DNA of 64,000 nt from Argopecten irradians (GCF_041381155.1 NC_091134.1:36399540-36463539); one strand, 5' to 3'; shown: positions 24,901 to 37,701, counted from the first letter of the stretch. Numbers and translations are program-made. Notes: generated from the letters alone by a model not told the origin.

Positions 24901-26099
24901 AATAAACCAAATTCAGAAACAAGACAAGAAATTCTGCAGTATGAGGAATGGACCATTTATCATGTTCATATGTGTAATTTAATGTACTTGGCATATGTAA
25001 TGCTTACAATTTCAATAATGTCCATGACCTAGTTTGTGTCACCTCTCTCTGTAAATCCTGCTGTTATAGATGTTGTTCCACTTTGTCTTCTTTTTGTGTA
25101 ACAGGACATGGGCGGCACAGTGTTGACTATTGCAGAGTTTCTAGGTAAAGACATACACCCTATGGAGATTAAGATGATTGCTGAACATTGTAGCTTTAAC
25201 CAGATGAAAGTTAACCCAAACCTCAACTTCTCTTGGTGGAAGGAGACTGGCATTGCAGATAAAAAAGGAGAGGATTTTATACGAAAAGGTTATGTGTTTA
25301 TTCTTGTTTAAAAATCCAGCTCTCTCTTCAACACTACCTGTTAACTGATTATCATAGTCCTAATCCGTATTTGCATATTACAGAGTTATCTGACTTTGCG
25401 GGTAGGTATTGATTATGATCGTCACGTCATACTTATCACAGAAAACAATGGGAATTGTGCCCACAAAATAAAGACGTCACAATTGATACCTACCCACAAG
25501 GGAGCTAATTCTGTAATATGCAAAGACGGAAATGGGTTATTCAAGTAGATAAAGATATGTCAACCTGCATGAACAAATTGGCTGGTGACCATGAAGCTTA
25601 CTGAGTGCTGACTAGCCAAAATCAAATACGAGGGTTGATCAGACATTCTGAATGACAAAAAAAATAAAAATTTTGTTTTACCAACCGCCAGTTATGATGT
25701 TGTCTTATATATCTGTTAATTTTTGGCAATGCTTATATATATGTAATCAATTGTAAAGTTTGATCTTCATAAAAATCTCACTGAAAGTTATATATATATT
25801 GAGCCGTTGCATATAAGGCAATAACCCATGTGCCCAAATAGGTCACTTTGACCAGTCTGCATACTATTTAAAATGTAACTAAAGGAAATTGATGAATATA
25901 ATTGATCTGCTCCAATATGTTCTCAAGGGGAGATAAGTTAAAGCCACAAATGTTTAATTGTTTTTCAGGTAAAGTAGGAAACTGGCGCGAGATGTTTGAT
26001 GTTAATCAGAATCTACAGATGGAGACAATGAAATACCTCAAACTAAACGAGTGTGGACTACGATTTAACGAGGGAGACAAGACCACAGAGGAAGAATAG
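18925..26099 (+). CDS. SULT-type sulfotransferase with N-terminal presequence and membrane segment
   Basis: Transfers sulfonate from PAPS to an acceptor that the sequence does not reveal. Exons: 18925-19414, 20655-20866, 21608-21737, 21867-21961, 25105-25288, 25969-26099; 413 residues, all phases consistent, TAG stop. Motifs: 5'-phosphosulfate loop SFPRSGTTMLQEM across the exon 1/2 junction (the usual Lys is Arg and the usual Trp is Met), catalytic-type His in KSHLPLNLLP, 3'-phosphate region YIARNPKDTCVSY, and the C-terminal RKGKVGNWREMF loop. Cytosolic SULTs are about 290-300 residues; the extra 110 or so N-terminal residues include an Arg/Ser-rich, acid-free stretch (residues 1-45) resembling a mitochondrial presequence and a hydrophobic segment LLVAIYMSFFMGGCLLFAIV. 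I infer a membrane-anchored, possibly mitochondrial enzyme. The first ATG is an ATGATG pair at 18925; the frame is open further upstream but without ATG back to 18832. Intron 4 is 3.1 kb because of a repeat insertion. Confidence 0.9.
19466..20200 (-). repeat. tRNA-headed SINE (family 2) split by a foldback element
   Basis: Read on the minus strand, 20200 to 20120 gives GGTACCTCAGCGGTAGAGCA and the start of the SINE. The rest (GTTCTGAGGTCCCGG, then TGGCTGCTACA and TTTCTCCTC) resumes at 19515 to 19466. It aligns piece by piece with the intact copy at 20203-20404. The foldback element fills the gap. Confidence 0.65.
19518..20117. repeat. Foldback (long inverted repeat) element inserted in a SINE, TA target
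   Basis: The left arm (about 19518-19775) and right arm (about 19865-20117) are near-complete inverted copies around a 90-base centre. The ends are CGATGGTGCATATCAGCCGA on the left and the inverse of TCGGCTAATATGGGCCATCG on the right, each flanked by TA. Arm landmarks include GACAACTGCTTTA and TTGATTATCAGTGTGGAATG. No transposase frame is present. A TA duplication suggests mobilisation by a Tc1/mariner-type enzyme (inference). It lies in sulfotransferase intron 1. Confidence 0.85.
20203..20404 (-). repeat. tRNA-headed SINE (family 2), intact-looking
   Basis: On the minus strand there is an A box (GTAGCTCAGCGGTAGAGCAT) and a B-box-like GGTTTGAATACC. A body through GATCGCTACAC and CTGCAACTGAAATTATCAC follows, ending in a run of eight A residues near 20203. 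Its leader, GGGATTGGACTGAGTC, is shared with the neighbouring split copy, so two SINEs of one family lie in tandem on the same strand. Confidence 0.65.
21019..21415. repeat. MITE with terminal and internal inverted repeats
   Basis: The left end CATCCTCGATACTCCAG pairs with the right end CTAGATTATCGAGGATG. A second copy of the end sequence at 21279 pairs with 21362 (TAGTATCGGGGATG) to form an internal hairpin rich in TTACGATCACTTA and TGTAAGTGATC. It lies in sulfotransferase intron 2. Confidence 0.65.
22093..24604 (+). repeat. HINE/pearl-like (Helentron-type) element with about 325-base internal tandem repeats
   Basis: It opens with a near-perfect hairpin, GGTCACCTGAGAC against GTCTCAAGTGACC, followed by a GTCGTC-rich microsatellite (22143-22185). 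The interior carries about six units of roughly 325 bases, each with ATATGACCCTGGGGTCTCAG, then CCCCCTGGGGAGGGGGTCAA and GTTTATATAGGGAAAACACA (landmarks near 22471, 22796, 23120, 23443, 23768 and 24190), with one short extra duplication near 23870. It closes with CTCAGGTGACC, a GGCCCATGGGCC hairpin and CTCTTGT. Insertion lies within T-rich DNA. No Rep/helicase frame is seen, so it is non-autonomous. Family placement rests on end structure and my knowledge of bivalve repeats. Confidence 0.6.
25365..25529. repeat. Short MITE with about 55-base inverted repeats
   Basis: The left end CCGTATTTGCATATTACAGA and following GGGTAGGTATTGATTATGA pair with the inverse of the right end (TCTGTAATATGCAAAGACGG, GATACCTACCC). 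It is about 165 bases long in the last sulfotransferase intron. Confidence 0.75.
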
Positions 26100-26216
26100 A
26101 TCTCACCCGACATTTAGTTTTTATACTTGGATATTTCAATATGTAAAAAAATATGATATTGTCATATTTCAGTAAATAATAATAATTTTTTAAAGGAACT
26201 TTGATACACATATTTC

Positions 26217-26222
26217 AATAAA
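26217..26222 (+). terminator. Candidate sulfotransferase polyadenylation signal
   Basis: AATAAA lies 118 bases past the stop codon, the first canonical hexamer downstream. Confidence 0.6.
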
Positions 26223-29200
26223 CATAATACTGTAGTTTTTGTGTGCAGAGACTGGCATATCTTATTGAACTGGAAAATTGAAACCATGTTCCTGTTTTGA
26301 GGAAACTGGGCTACAATAATGTACATCTATGCAATTCTGTAGGCCAACTTTCATTTGTGTGTGGTTTACTTTCCCGATTTTCACGATCAAAGTTAGTTCG
26401 CAAAAGTCTATCTCTGCAAATTAATATCTACATCATGTATATTGATAATATTATCATTCAATTGTTAAATCCGCGAATTTTAACTTTTGCGACGTTGTTA
26501 TGAAATGGAAATGGTGAAATTAAATAGACGTGAAAGTTAGCTTACAATAAGAGATGACACCACCATACATCATATTTTTCTCAATAAATATCTAGAATGT
26601 CTTTCTATGCATCATTTTCCTTTTTCGCCTTGTTGATTTCATTCTGGTGTATCGATCAAAAAGTTATGAAACATGTGCTACTTTTTGAAAATTGCATGAT
26701 AATTGAATAGCAAACTATGTAAGCTAAACAGGGACTCCTCAGTTGAATGCATTTTGTATAGTCCAATTTGTGTTTAAATAAATGAGTTAAAGTCAGTGTA
26801 CATCTAGTGCTATGAAATCACCTTGTTATTGTATAGTAATATTGGAATCATTACACTGATGAAGGAACCTCTTTAGTTTTGGGGAAAAAATAAAAGTTGA
26901 ATTTCATCAACATGATATGCTCCCTCAATTTTTCCTAACTTGAAAAAAGTGACATTGTTGCATGTTGGATCAAGTATTACTAGATAGTATCTGGTAGACA
27001 GTGGAGGATACTAGGGATGTTTTATGGTGGACCAGGACACTTATTCTACAGCTGTCTGTGTCATCATCAGATGTGTAATTAGGGCAACAGATGTATGTAC
27101 TATTGTAATTTACTTACGATATTTTTATCTTGTTTTATAATAAAAACTAAAATTCTGTTAACCTTTGTTGTAAGAATTTTGTCATAAATTGCAGATTTGA
27201 CCACTCAACTCAATCAATGTTGATGCTTGGGTTTGTTATGTTAAATTAATGTTCTATTAACAGCCAGTCTTTTACATTATTAAAAGGGCGACCTCCCATG
27301 TGTACATAGTGTTGTTGTGGGAATCATTCCATTGTCACTATTATAAAGACTTTGTCAAGACAATAATGTTTGTAATATATATATATAAGTGCACTTATAA
27401 AGCTACAGATCGATATAGAGAATATAGCGTATGTCACAAGATATTCAATTCTATAAGATGATACATGTGACAATATACATGTACATGTAGATACAAATGT
27501 ATACACATTTGTACTTGTATCTAATTAATGATATCATATACAGTTGTATACTCTATATATCAAACTGCACAGATGTCTCGAAATTCCAATTCTATAGTGA
27601 CAAGAAAGTCAAACATACTGTATAAATATTTGTATGTTACATATTGAGAAAATTAAAATATTTTTCATCAAAGATGTTATTTTTTGGAAAAATCCAGATG
27701 GTCGCTAAATACCACAGCTGATATAATTACTAAGTATAATAAATTAAATATATTTTTTCAGTCAATATGTAATATTTTGGATTTATTGAGATATCTTTTT
27801 TTTAAATGTTACACTGCGAAAGTGTAAGCTGCAAAACTTACATTTGCATTTGAATTTGCATGATTTGACAAGTAATTTTGTCATGTATATACACATGTAT
27901 AATGCGCATCCCTCTTATCACACTATAAAAACCTAAGCATTTCTACAGAATATAGACTTCTGCAGATTGCAAATTGTTTGAGAGAATGTGAATGTATTGA
28001 GATAATTGTTTAGCTAGTGATAGTTTGAAAACTGATTTTTTTTATAATAGATCCTATTTCGGATAGTTCGAACATGTCGAATTATGAACGTTAAAGTAAG
28101 ATTTTTGTCGGCAAATTGGCTCGACGGGATTCCTAATAAATATTATAGTAGAATTATCATAAGGCGATTTCTAATGAAAAGAGGCGTAAACATAAACTGC
28201 ATGATTACATAATTATTACCATAAACTATTTTTGTAAATATGTTGAATGTGGATTTTGTTATATACGCCACTAAAGTTTATACGTGTATATATGTACCTC
28301 AATACATGTAGCTCGCTATCAAATAACGTATATTTTGATTGAACTGCACCTAGCAACCTTAGTTATCATTTATGTGTTTATATGTACATGTATATATGTT
28401 TGTCAAAAAGAGAGAAAGGAATTTTGAAGTTTTTGAAGTCAGGACCAAATATTGATTTTACGTTTGATGTGTTAATTAATTATTTATACATCATACATTA
28501 TTATTATATGTATATTATTAATAAAAAAATCAAGAACATAACTGACATCACAAAAAGAGTAACAAATTAAAACATTTTTAATGTAATATTATTTCCATTC
28601 ATGTACATGTTATACTGAATAAGTACAGTACGTATCACAGGTGAAATTCACAGGTAAAACAAAGGTAAATCCAGGTTAACTTCTCTGAAATAGACTATAA
28701 TCATTGTCACAACATTCTGCTAATTATCAGATTATAAAAAGTGGGCAACTGGAGATCAGCCTTTCTTGGTCAGGGGACAGACACCAGAGCCTTTCCTATA
28801 TGGTTGAGCACACAACATAACTCATTCATCCATGAAGACACATTTAGACTCTTCTAAATTAAAGACTAGACCGGTCCATTATGGAGTTTCATGGGTGAAT
28901 TGGTAAAGGCAAAAAGTGAGGCGATGTCAAGAAAGGAAAAATTCCTAGAAAGATACTGTCCAAAATTTAGCTGCCTTTTATGATAATGCAATGGGGGCAT
29001 CAGGTATAATTCTAACACCATGCAGCCTAAAAGACAGGACTTTCGTCCTAGATTGTCTTGATATGATGTACATGTATTGTTGTTGCAAACACTCAAGGGC
29101 AAAACAATTTTGATAATGCCGAAACCGGGAGTACCAAGAGAAACTCCCAGACCAAAACCAGAACCTTTCAATTTTCATGCCAGGTGATTTACCCGCCTCC

Positions 29201-30884
29201 GCAATATGTGGTGTTGATTATCACATGAAAAAGAAAACGCCTTGGCGACTAAATAACAAAAGTGTAACGAAATGCAACGTAGAGAACGGCAAGTTAGCAA
29301 AGTTAATGCTGAACGACAAATAAACCGAACTTAAACACATGGTGGCTAAACAATGTAAGAGATAAAATGGAGAATTCTAAACTACAAAGTAAAAGTTCCA
29401 AAAGGAGTTAGTTTTTTCAGAAAATAATAACACTTGAATAAATTTCAAGATATCAACATTAAATTAAATACTGTAAAAGTGGAATCACTTACTTATAGGT
29501 CATTCTTTTGTTTCGTCAACGCGCAAACATCAACAAGCACAAAATCTGACATGTATAAAATTAACTAGATATAGACTCACGACGTGAAAATTGTAAATAA
29601 AAAAGGACTGTTACAGCTGACTTAGCTAAAATATTGACATGGGAAAATGTCCACGTTTGAAGATCAGCATCATAAGCTTGCAATTGCTTACAAAAAATTA
29701 AATCGTAGCTACTGACTTTTATTTAACAGAGTTTCGACGTCATTTTAATTTTAAACCCGAGAACATGATGAAACAGGCTCAGATTATTTAACGAGACCTT
29801 GAATATTCAGTATTCCACCTTTAGTCCATAAATAGCGATCCGTTTGTTTATTCAAGGGTTTCGTTTCTTTTATGTCCAATGTCAATATCCACAAATGTAA
29901 CAATTCCTTATCTCATGTTAACATCACACCTGTGGATATCAATGACACAATTCTTACCATTGACTATTCTAATGATTTTGATCCTATTAAATATAATTAC
30001 TAAATAATATAGGTTACATTATCTTCATTTAGCGTTTGGTGTAGATTCTTTCTTTGTAACCTTTTCAACTTTTCTAACATTGATGTTCGAAATTTTACAT
30101 TTACTATCGACTCGAAATATATCTTAATACTCGCAAAAGGAGTTTTATTTATTGCAAAATTCTGTGTAATTGCTGGTGTTCTACAATGATCCATTTTGGC
30201 CCTTTGTGTTCTACAATGATCCATTTTGGCCCTCTTATATTTATCCAGTATTATCGGCATTGTTTAAGATGTAAACCGGATATGTAAGCTAACTATCGTA
30301 GTTTCCGTACCTAAAAAACTCCGTCATTCCAAAAACTTGGCATTTGTTCATACATACCCGGTATCTATAACTGCTCGTCCTAGCGCCTTCTGGGATGCAT
30401 TTGGTTTGTTAGGTACAAATTAATCCAAAAGCATGTTTGGGTCTTAGAAGTGACACATATGCTTTACTTTTTCATATAACTAATTTTGAATAAATAGTGA
30501 ATGGTCACCTTTGTCCAAAATAACCGTTACCAAATCGTCATCTTGACATTGTAGCGTATGATTGATAAAGACGTAAAAAGCTTCATGTAGCACTGACTTC
30601 GCAGAATTGTGGATTTGTATTGGTAGCGCTATTGGAAGCGTGTTTGTAGGTTTGTACCTGAACGTTTCTTATGTAAACTTACAACACATACATGATTATT
30701 ATTATTTATATTTAATATTTTGATTGCTGAGATGACGCGTATGTTCATAGACAAAAGACATTGTCATATTCATTTAGTGTTATATCTCATACAAAAAATC
30801 TATCAAGTTAATTAAATGGTAGATGAAACGAGTTCATGAAGAAAGTAATAGTAATCCAGACCACTTCATAACTCGACATCAATT
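26223..30884. other. AT-rich intergenic region without a recognised gene
   Basis: No splice-compatible chain of exons was found. A weak fragment near 27258-27330 (CAGCCAGTCTTTTACATTAT and GACCTCCCATGTGTACA) resembles the dispersed repeat at 51745-52012. A 101-codon minus-strand frame at 28866-29171 has no recognisable domain. A 30-base unit is duplicated in tandem at about 30178-30235. The remainder holds only AT-rich simple sequence. Confidence 0.6.
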
Positions 30885-30919
30885 ATGACGTCATCCACCA
30901 TTGCATTATTACGTCATAA
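30885..30919. promoter_or_regulatory. Two CRE-like motifs upstream of the coiled-coil gene
   Basis: ATGACGTCAT (30885-30894) is a full palindromic CREB/ATF-type site and TTACGTCATAA (30909-30919) is a second, half-matched one. They lie 77-111 bases before the ATG at 30996, with a GGTAAC half-motif reminiscent of an RFX X-box between them and the start. Function is inferred from position only. Confidence 0.35.
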
Positions 30920-30995
30920 TCGTGGTGATTCCTGGTAACGCGCAGCTAGTGTAGAGCAAAGCATTTTTAACGCGACGGAGTAAGCTCTCTTAAAT

Positions 30996-33900
30996 ATGGA
31001 AGAAATCTACATCCCTGACCCGAAAAGTTTGTCACTCGTTACCAAGGAAACGTAAGCATTATATTTTATTATCCTGTTTTTGCTATCGTTACAAAACATA
31101 TGATTGCAAACTTTTGGAGATTTTATTTATCTCCCGACTCTGTTTTACTCGACCTAACCCTTTAACCATGTTCATGTATTCTTCCATTAAATTCTTCCAT
31201 AAACGTGCTTTAACTCGAATGACAAGAGACAAACTTCTATTATATATTGGATGTTAGATAGAATAACGTAAATGCCGGAATTCGGACTATTATTGACTTC
31301 CACAGTTTTCTAAAGTGTTGACAGATTCACCTCCTGGGCCGAAGCTCTTTCACTTCCAGTAGGGGGACCAAAGATGGGCGCAAATGCTCTGCGCATGTCT
31401 GTTGCCAGACAAGTCCTCATCAAACTTTCCCGCCAAACTTCAGGTAAATTATAAAATCTAAATATACTATACATTAGGTACTTTCACTCAAAATTCATTT
31501 CAATAGATAATTTTGGTTAAATAGAACAAATAAAAAAAAACAACAAAAAAACCTGTAGACTTATTTGACCGCTTTTCATAAAAACCGCACCTTCATTCAA
31601 TTTTATTTCAATAAATATTTTTACTAAGATCAAAATGAATATTTTGGCCACTTTCATAAAAGGTGAGCGGCCGATATATACCACACATTCACTCAAATAT
31701 TTCCTAAAATATTGTTTGTGTGATCTATAAAAGGTAAGTCAATTATCTACCCATTATTCTGTTGTTTCTTTTTCTTTGTCACAAATGCAAAAAAGCAAAA
31801 ATGCGACATTGCGACATTAGCCTATATTAAGTATCATTTGGATGGATTCGTGACGTAATCGTCATTTTAGACGGAGCTCACAAAATCAAAGAAGTGTAAT
31901 ACAACAGTCTTGAAAATTCCCCGCCTTCCAGTAAATATATTACTTTCATGGAAGAAAAAACATTGACGCATTTGCTTATTTTTAATTTGCAGACGTGAAC
32001 GGTATATTCGATATCCTAGGTCGGTTAGTCCTATTGATAGCCTCGAGCTACATGAGATGTCCGGTCCGTATGTCAGACACTACATTGCCTTCACTTCCTC
32101 GACCACAGAGGCAAACACTCAAGGACTACGAGACGTAAGTAAAAGTTACCGAATATCTTTGTGGTAGTGCATCCTTATTTACTTTTCGAGAAAAAAACGA
32201 GAGTTTTGTCATGGTCTGTCCATAATTGTCAGTGGTTATTTAGATTGCAAAACAGTTTTAAAAGTCACCCTCGATCTTGAGGGATCGCAATCACTGTGGT
32301 CGATATCCATGTAGCGATAGTGATGTAGCAACCCCTAGAGATCAAGAATGTATACAAGTCGTTGATGTTCTTACCACAAAGCATTTGTGAGAATGACACA
32401 GAACCATTCTCCTAACAAAATTATCTCACGCCAGGTGGAAGGACGGTAGAATTAAAAAAAAATAACAGTAGTTTCAACACATCCATTTACGCCATTGAAA
32501 GTGCATACTTCTTTTAGCATTCATAGAGCCGAGGAAATGAGACAATTCGGAAAGCTCAGTCCTGTTTCCTAGTCTAGACAAACATGATACTATAGGATTT
32601 CCTGTTCATAACAACTTATTAGTGTTTAGGCAATGGGATGAGTTGATAGGGTGAGACATTTTTTTTTTGTTTCAAAAATTACTCTTCGGTTTATTTTAGC
32701 GATCGCTAATTGATAAGGAGAATTCTTATAAAAAGATAAAACATCTATATACTGTATCATAATATATCTTTCAGGTTTGATCAGCATTACATCCATAGAC
32801 TGACAAAGAAGGTCCGTCTGCTCAGCAACGTCATCGTACAACACCGCCGGGCACTGGAAGATCTAAACGAGGCTGACAAGGTACTGTATTTACGTATCAT
32901 TTAAATCGTTATTGATTAAATCATTATGTAGAATTAGCACATATCTGATGAACAAAATTAAAATCAAATCTTTTTCTCTCTACCAATAGTGCTTGTTTTA
33001 TAATCGGTAAATATTATTTTACACAAAAGTGTTATGTAGTGCAAAAATGATCAGCAACTGAATATGCGTCCGTGAAGTATCAAAGATCCTGTGCCATTCT
33101 TCATAGGGCATTTGTAAATAGTAAATAAAAAGATGGATGTGAATAATTGTGTTTGAACCTGGATGTTAAGCGAACTCCCATGAAGAAACTAGCAAAGTGA
33201 TTGCAAATTATAATTGAAAGTCCCGTCAAAGCTGGTCAAGTAATATCAGAATAATATTGGTTTGTAACATTTGCTAAACTGATAAGGTGCATATGGATCC
33301 TTTTCTACAGAACGTTGACAAAACTGAAAATGTCATTATGTTCTGTAAAATCTTTGAGAAACTGACAAACTGTCAGTGTGACTACTTTGCTGTAAAATTT
33401 AGGCAAAACCTTGAAACGAAAGTTAGATTTACCAAATATGAAACCTTTGTCGAAAGTCGACTACTTCCAATTGCTGCAACAGATTTTGAGAAATTGACCT
33501 CAAAACGTGTTTCTTGAAGGCCGAAAAGCCACATATAGTACCTAAGTAAGTTACTTATTGCTTGTAATTTTAGAGATCACAAATAATTCGAACAGCGGTA
33601 GACAGCCTGGAGATTGTGCTGAGGACAAAGGAATCAGAATTGAGAAGCCTAAAGCAACGTTGTATGTCACATCAGGCATCACATGACGAAGTAGCGGCCA
33701 AAGACCACGAGGTACGTGTCCTACAGAGGAAAATACAGCGGAAGACCACTCTAATAGACGGCACACTGGTCAGGACCGATAAAAGGAACGCTCTGAAGAA
33801 AGAAAAACAATTAAGAGCAAAACTTTTAATGGTAAGTTAACTTTGCATTTCGATCTCCTCTTATACATTATATCAACCTACTTGACTTGACATCGTGACA

Positions 33901-36891
33901 TTCCTTCATCACTCAATTTCATCCTCATTACAACAAACTGTGTATGATGTTTGCATATGTGATTGGATTATGGACTTCATATTTAATCAATCTCTTTAAT
34001 AATCGTCCCAGCAAATTGTGTAGGATATTGACCTATCTGACACTAAGACCTTTCCTTTATCATCACTTATTTTCACTCTCAACCCAAATAAACGACCTAT
34101 ACACTAGCTTTATTAATCAACCGATTTCTTTCTCGTCCGAACCATATACTGTAAATGTACTTATTTCAGTGGTAGTTTTATTTAGCTTTTCTTATTGTCT
34201 TTGAAGCACTAATTCCTGTACCGCGATAACATTTGCAAAAGGGTATTTCAAACATTGAACCACCGGCTTATGCTAATTTATATCAGCGTTAATAAATCAT
34301 AAGTTACATTTTTACACATTCGCGCCAAATTTTGATTGTGTTGACATAAATACGGTTACAGGATATGGTATTTACCTAAAAGGTTTTTCTAAGTCACGAC
34401 TCCGCTTCGTTCTCAAAAATGTTTCTTCACATCTAAATCACGGTATGAGATAATTCAACATATTTACCCTGATCACTCATTTCTCCAATCTCTTCCCAAC
34501 AACAGGTATACGATGATGTTCTACATGACACCAAACAAGAGATCATCGACCGCCTCACTTTCGGTCGGAGATGTGTCCATCAAATTATCAACCGACTTCC
34601 AGCAGATTTGTTAGTATTAAAGAAAATCTTTTGCCCCTGTTCTGAGACTCCTCCCAAATATCGAAAAAAATTGTATCAAACGAATTCAAAATTTGTAAAA
34701 GATAATTTTCAAAAAAGACACCCCTGTATTTAGTGTGCACTAAACGGGAATTACATCGCTTATATTTATCATGATTTACATTCAGCCGCATGCATTATTT
34801 GATGCAGTTATATAAATTTCTGATTAGACCACGCTGCTTACCATTGCATTATTGATATTCAACGACAACATTTCATTCTTGCATTTACATTAACATTGAT
34901 AAAGTATTCGTGTTTCCGTATATAAAATGAGTTAATGCTATGCATTGCCTATTTGTTGTTCGCAGAGAGAACCGTGCTTTGACAATAATACAGGGTCTCG
35001 ATCTGAATATGACCGCCACTATTCTACTCAAGGTTAGCTCCAACGTCTACGTTTATCCAGCAGACGTCAATGTAAGTACTCCTGTACTGGTCCATTGAAT
35101 GTTTAGCGAAGACCAATGAAATTATTATTTGTGTGCGATTACCATGGATACAGCTAGTCACGTGTTAGTGTTATAAATATCGATCAATAAAATGTTTATG
35201 GCGTTTACTCAGAAAAAAACCCACTCTCATCTTACTGCTTACAATTTATCATTTATACACCGGATGTTTTCCTATAGAAATAATTTAGAAGTCTTACCAC
35301 TCAATTAATAATGGTTCCGTCATGTAAGAAGGACCTCAACTGAACTGAATTAGTACAGTTTTAATGTCCATTGGAAATTCCTTAATGCCCTTATAACTCG
35401 ATCACTTCTTCTACTTCCTCTTTCACAAGCGTATTTCTGACTTCTTTGTCGCTATAGTCACATAAATTGTGGGGACAAGAAAACATTCAACAAATCTGAC
35501 GAAAACAATATAAAAAGAAGAAAAACACCCAATGCATCAGGTTCAGAGGTCGTGTCTTTTTGGTAATTATCACGGCAGTTTTGTTCCAGCAAGCGTGCTT
35601 CTTCAAAATATAAGCTAGATCTTAGAAGATGTGTCCAACGATATAAATATATCTATATGGATCGAACAGAAATAGTGACATGGATCCTGTTTGCATAGAA
35701 ACGTATACTTTCATAAGAACTTATCGCAGAAATGCGTAGAATATGTTTTTCCAAAATAAATCCATTTGACGTACACTTTCACACTTTCAGCAATGTCCAG
35801 TTGATTTGAGTAATTTACCTCGGACTAGGATACTACGGAGCGAGAGCCGGATAACGACAGAAGTAGACCACCGGGAGGAAGTAGGCCAGTCTAAATCCTT
35901 CATGTGTAGATCTAACAGCTCCGCAGACATGGGGAGCAATTCGGAAAAGGGACACAGCTCAAGTATTAGACGTTTTTCTACAGAAGGTACTGACATTTAT
36001 ACTATAATAATTATTTCCTTTTCAACGCTGTGGGAATATCACTCCATTAGACTTTAATTTTCAGCTAGCAAATATTTTGATATGAACGTTGTCTTGTAGC
36101 GTGTATTGTAGTTTCTCCTGAAACAGGAAACATTAACAAATACCCCCTCCGCCCCCCCCCCTCCCCCCAAAAAAAGTTTTTTTCGTGGTCTTGTCCCATT
36201 TAACGATTAACTTATTATTTACTCCAATAAACTTAGTAGCTTGTTTTTTACCCCTATAAAATGTATGTGTAAGTGTTATTTTTCCTACTTGACTCAATCT
36301 TTTAAATACTCTGACCACAGGTTACACACAAAGACCTCCATCAAAGAAGTATGTGTACGTCACCCACACCTCACAGATTGACATCCCAGGGTTTCTCTAC
36401 CTAAATACAGGTAAGTGATGCTTGATTTGGTGTCCGATTACCTTTTAAGATTTTATTTTATTTTCTAAGAAACCATTTTCTTTTCATCTCACGCTTATTA
36501 AAGTCTTATCCACAGTTTGCCTCTCATAATGAGGCTGCTAAGATGAAATTACTGTAATTAAACGACACAGAAGCGCAATCCACACTTAAATTACCTACAT
36601 GGTAATGAAACATATTTTTCGACCATGTTCTGTTTATATAACAACTAAACGACTTATGTCATGACTGAACTTATTTTTTTTTCGGCAAGATCTTCATTAA
36701 AAATTTGACATATCTATCGTCCTTTTTCAGGAATGAAAATTAAACAGAAAATCGTCTATGAAGATCAAGAAGTCGCATTCGGCTGGTATCGTCCACACAA
36801 CTTGGCGACGAAAAACTGGGGTTTCTATCCCACTCGGCTGGTGTCGTCCATTCCACCCTCAAATGGTGATCACACACATTTTAAAACGTAA
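30996..36891 (+). CDS. Coiled-coil protein with SH3-like C-terminus, function unknown
   Basis: Not recognised as a named family. Exons: 30996-31051, 31325-31443, 31993-32134, 32775-32880, 33574-33831, 34506-34609, 34966-35071, 35791-35986, 36321-36410, 36731-36891; all GT-AG with matching phases, 445 residues, TAA stop. The N-terminus starts MEEIYIPDPKSLSLVTKE and is followed by a region with TSWAEALSLPVGGPKMG. Exons 4-6 (roughly residues 105-260) are highly charged heptad-like helix (ALEDLNEADK, RTKESELRSLKQR, VRVLQRKIQRKTTL, NALKKEKQLRAKLLM), a likely coiled coil. Residues about 295-360 are Ser-rich and low complexity (RSNSSADMGSNSEKGHSSS). The last 80 residues (YVYVTHTSQIDIPGFLYL, then FGWYRPHN and WGFYPTRLVSS) have the Trp and GFYPxxxV spacing of an SH3 fold. 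No signal peptide or membrane segment. The ATG is the first in frame in the exon; a cytoplasmic scaffold role is inference. Confidence 0.8.
36135..36182. repeat. C-rich/A/T homopolymer tract
   Basis: An intronic low-complexity tract of C runs, then A then T runs, between exons 8 and 9 of the coiled-coil gene. Confidence 0.9.
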
Positions 36892-37695
36892 CAACGAAGG
36901 TAGTCATGGTAACGTAAATGTACTAGTTTTGATGACAGATTGCCAGGTTTGCTTCACATCAATGCCATCATCTAATGGCTAATGCTCATGGTGACTGATC
37001 ATGATCACGTCTTATTTTAAACATAGCAACACTTACCAAAAATATCACTTCTAGAATGGCATTGCCTATTTTACAATGAAGAAATGCCTTCTACACTGAC
37101 AATGGTAACTGACCACCTCGCCTACTTACAAAGTAGCCAGCTAGCCTGCCATACATATCATCTTTTACTGACGGCCACGCCCTTTTTGCAACATGACCAC
37201 ATCTTCAGCAAATGCAATTCAAATTATGATAAGTAGTCATGGACAACCTTCCTTTTTATGGACAAGCCTAGGTTTTGGTGGATACTTTATCGCGAGCCAT
37301 ACCTACGACAGCAAACATCACGTTAACTGACGTCTACGTCTGATATTTGGCCATGGTCACTGATGAACATACCATAACGCTCGATAGGCCTCTGAGGTGC
37401 CCTAAGTATATTGATACCCATGGTGAAGCCATGCATAATATACGAGGGTGGATGTCGTAGGCATGGTCTCCGTATGTTCTTGCAGCGCCCCATGGAGTAC
37501 GTGACTTGTGCAAGAAGGCATGGGAAAGAGCCGATCGTGCTTACCAAATGAAATGATAACGATTTTATCAAATGTGAGTCGCTGACTACCTTATGTAAGT
37601 CACATTGTGATGTGGATATCGGCAAGAAATATTTGAATTGCCTTACTTTGATATATCTCATTAAAGACATTTGAAAAAAGCATAATTATAATTTG

Positions 37696-37701
37696 AATAA
37701 A
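37696..37701 (+). terminator. Candidate polyadenylation signal of the coiled-coil gene
   Basis: The AATAAA hexamer lies 805 bases after the stop codon. The distance makes the assignment tentative. Confidence 0.35.

Noticed and set aside
28866-29171. A 101-codon minus-strand open frame in the intergenic region
   Set aside because: No recognisable domain, no splice partners and a low-complexity surrounding; a chance frame or part of an unidentified repeat is more likely.
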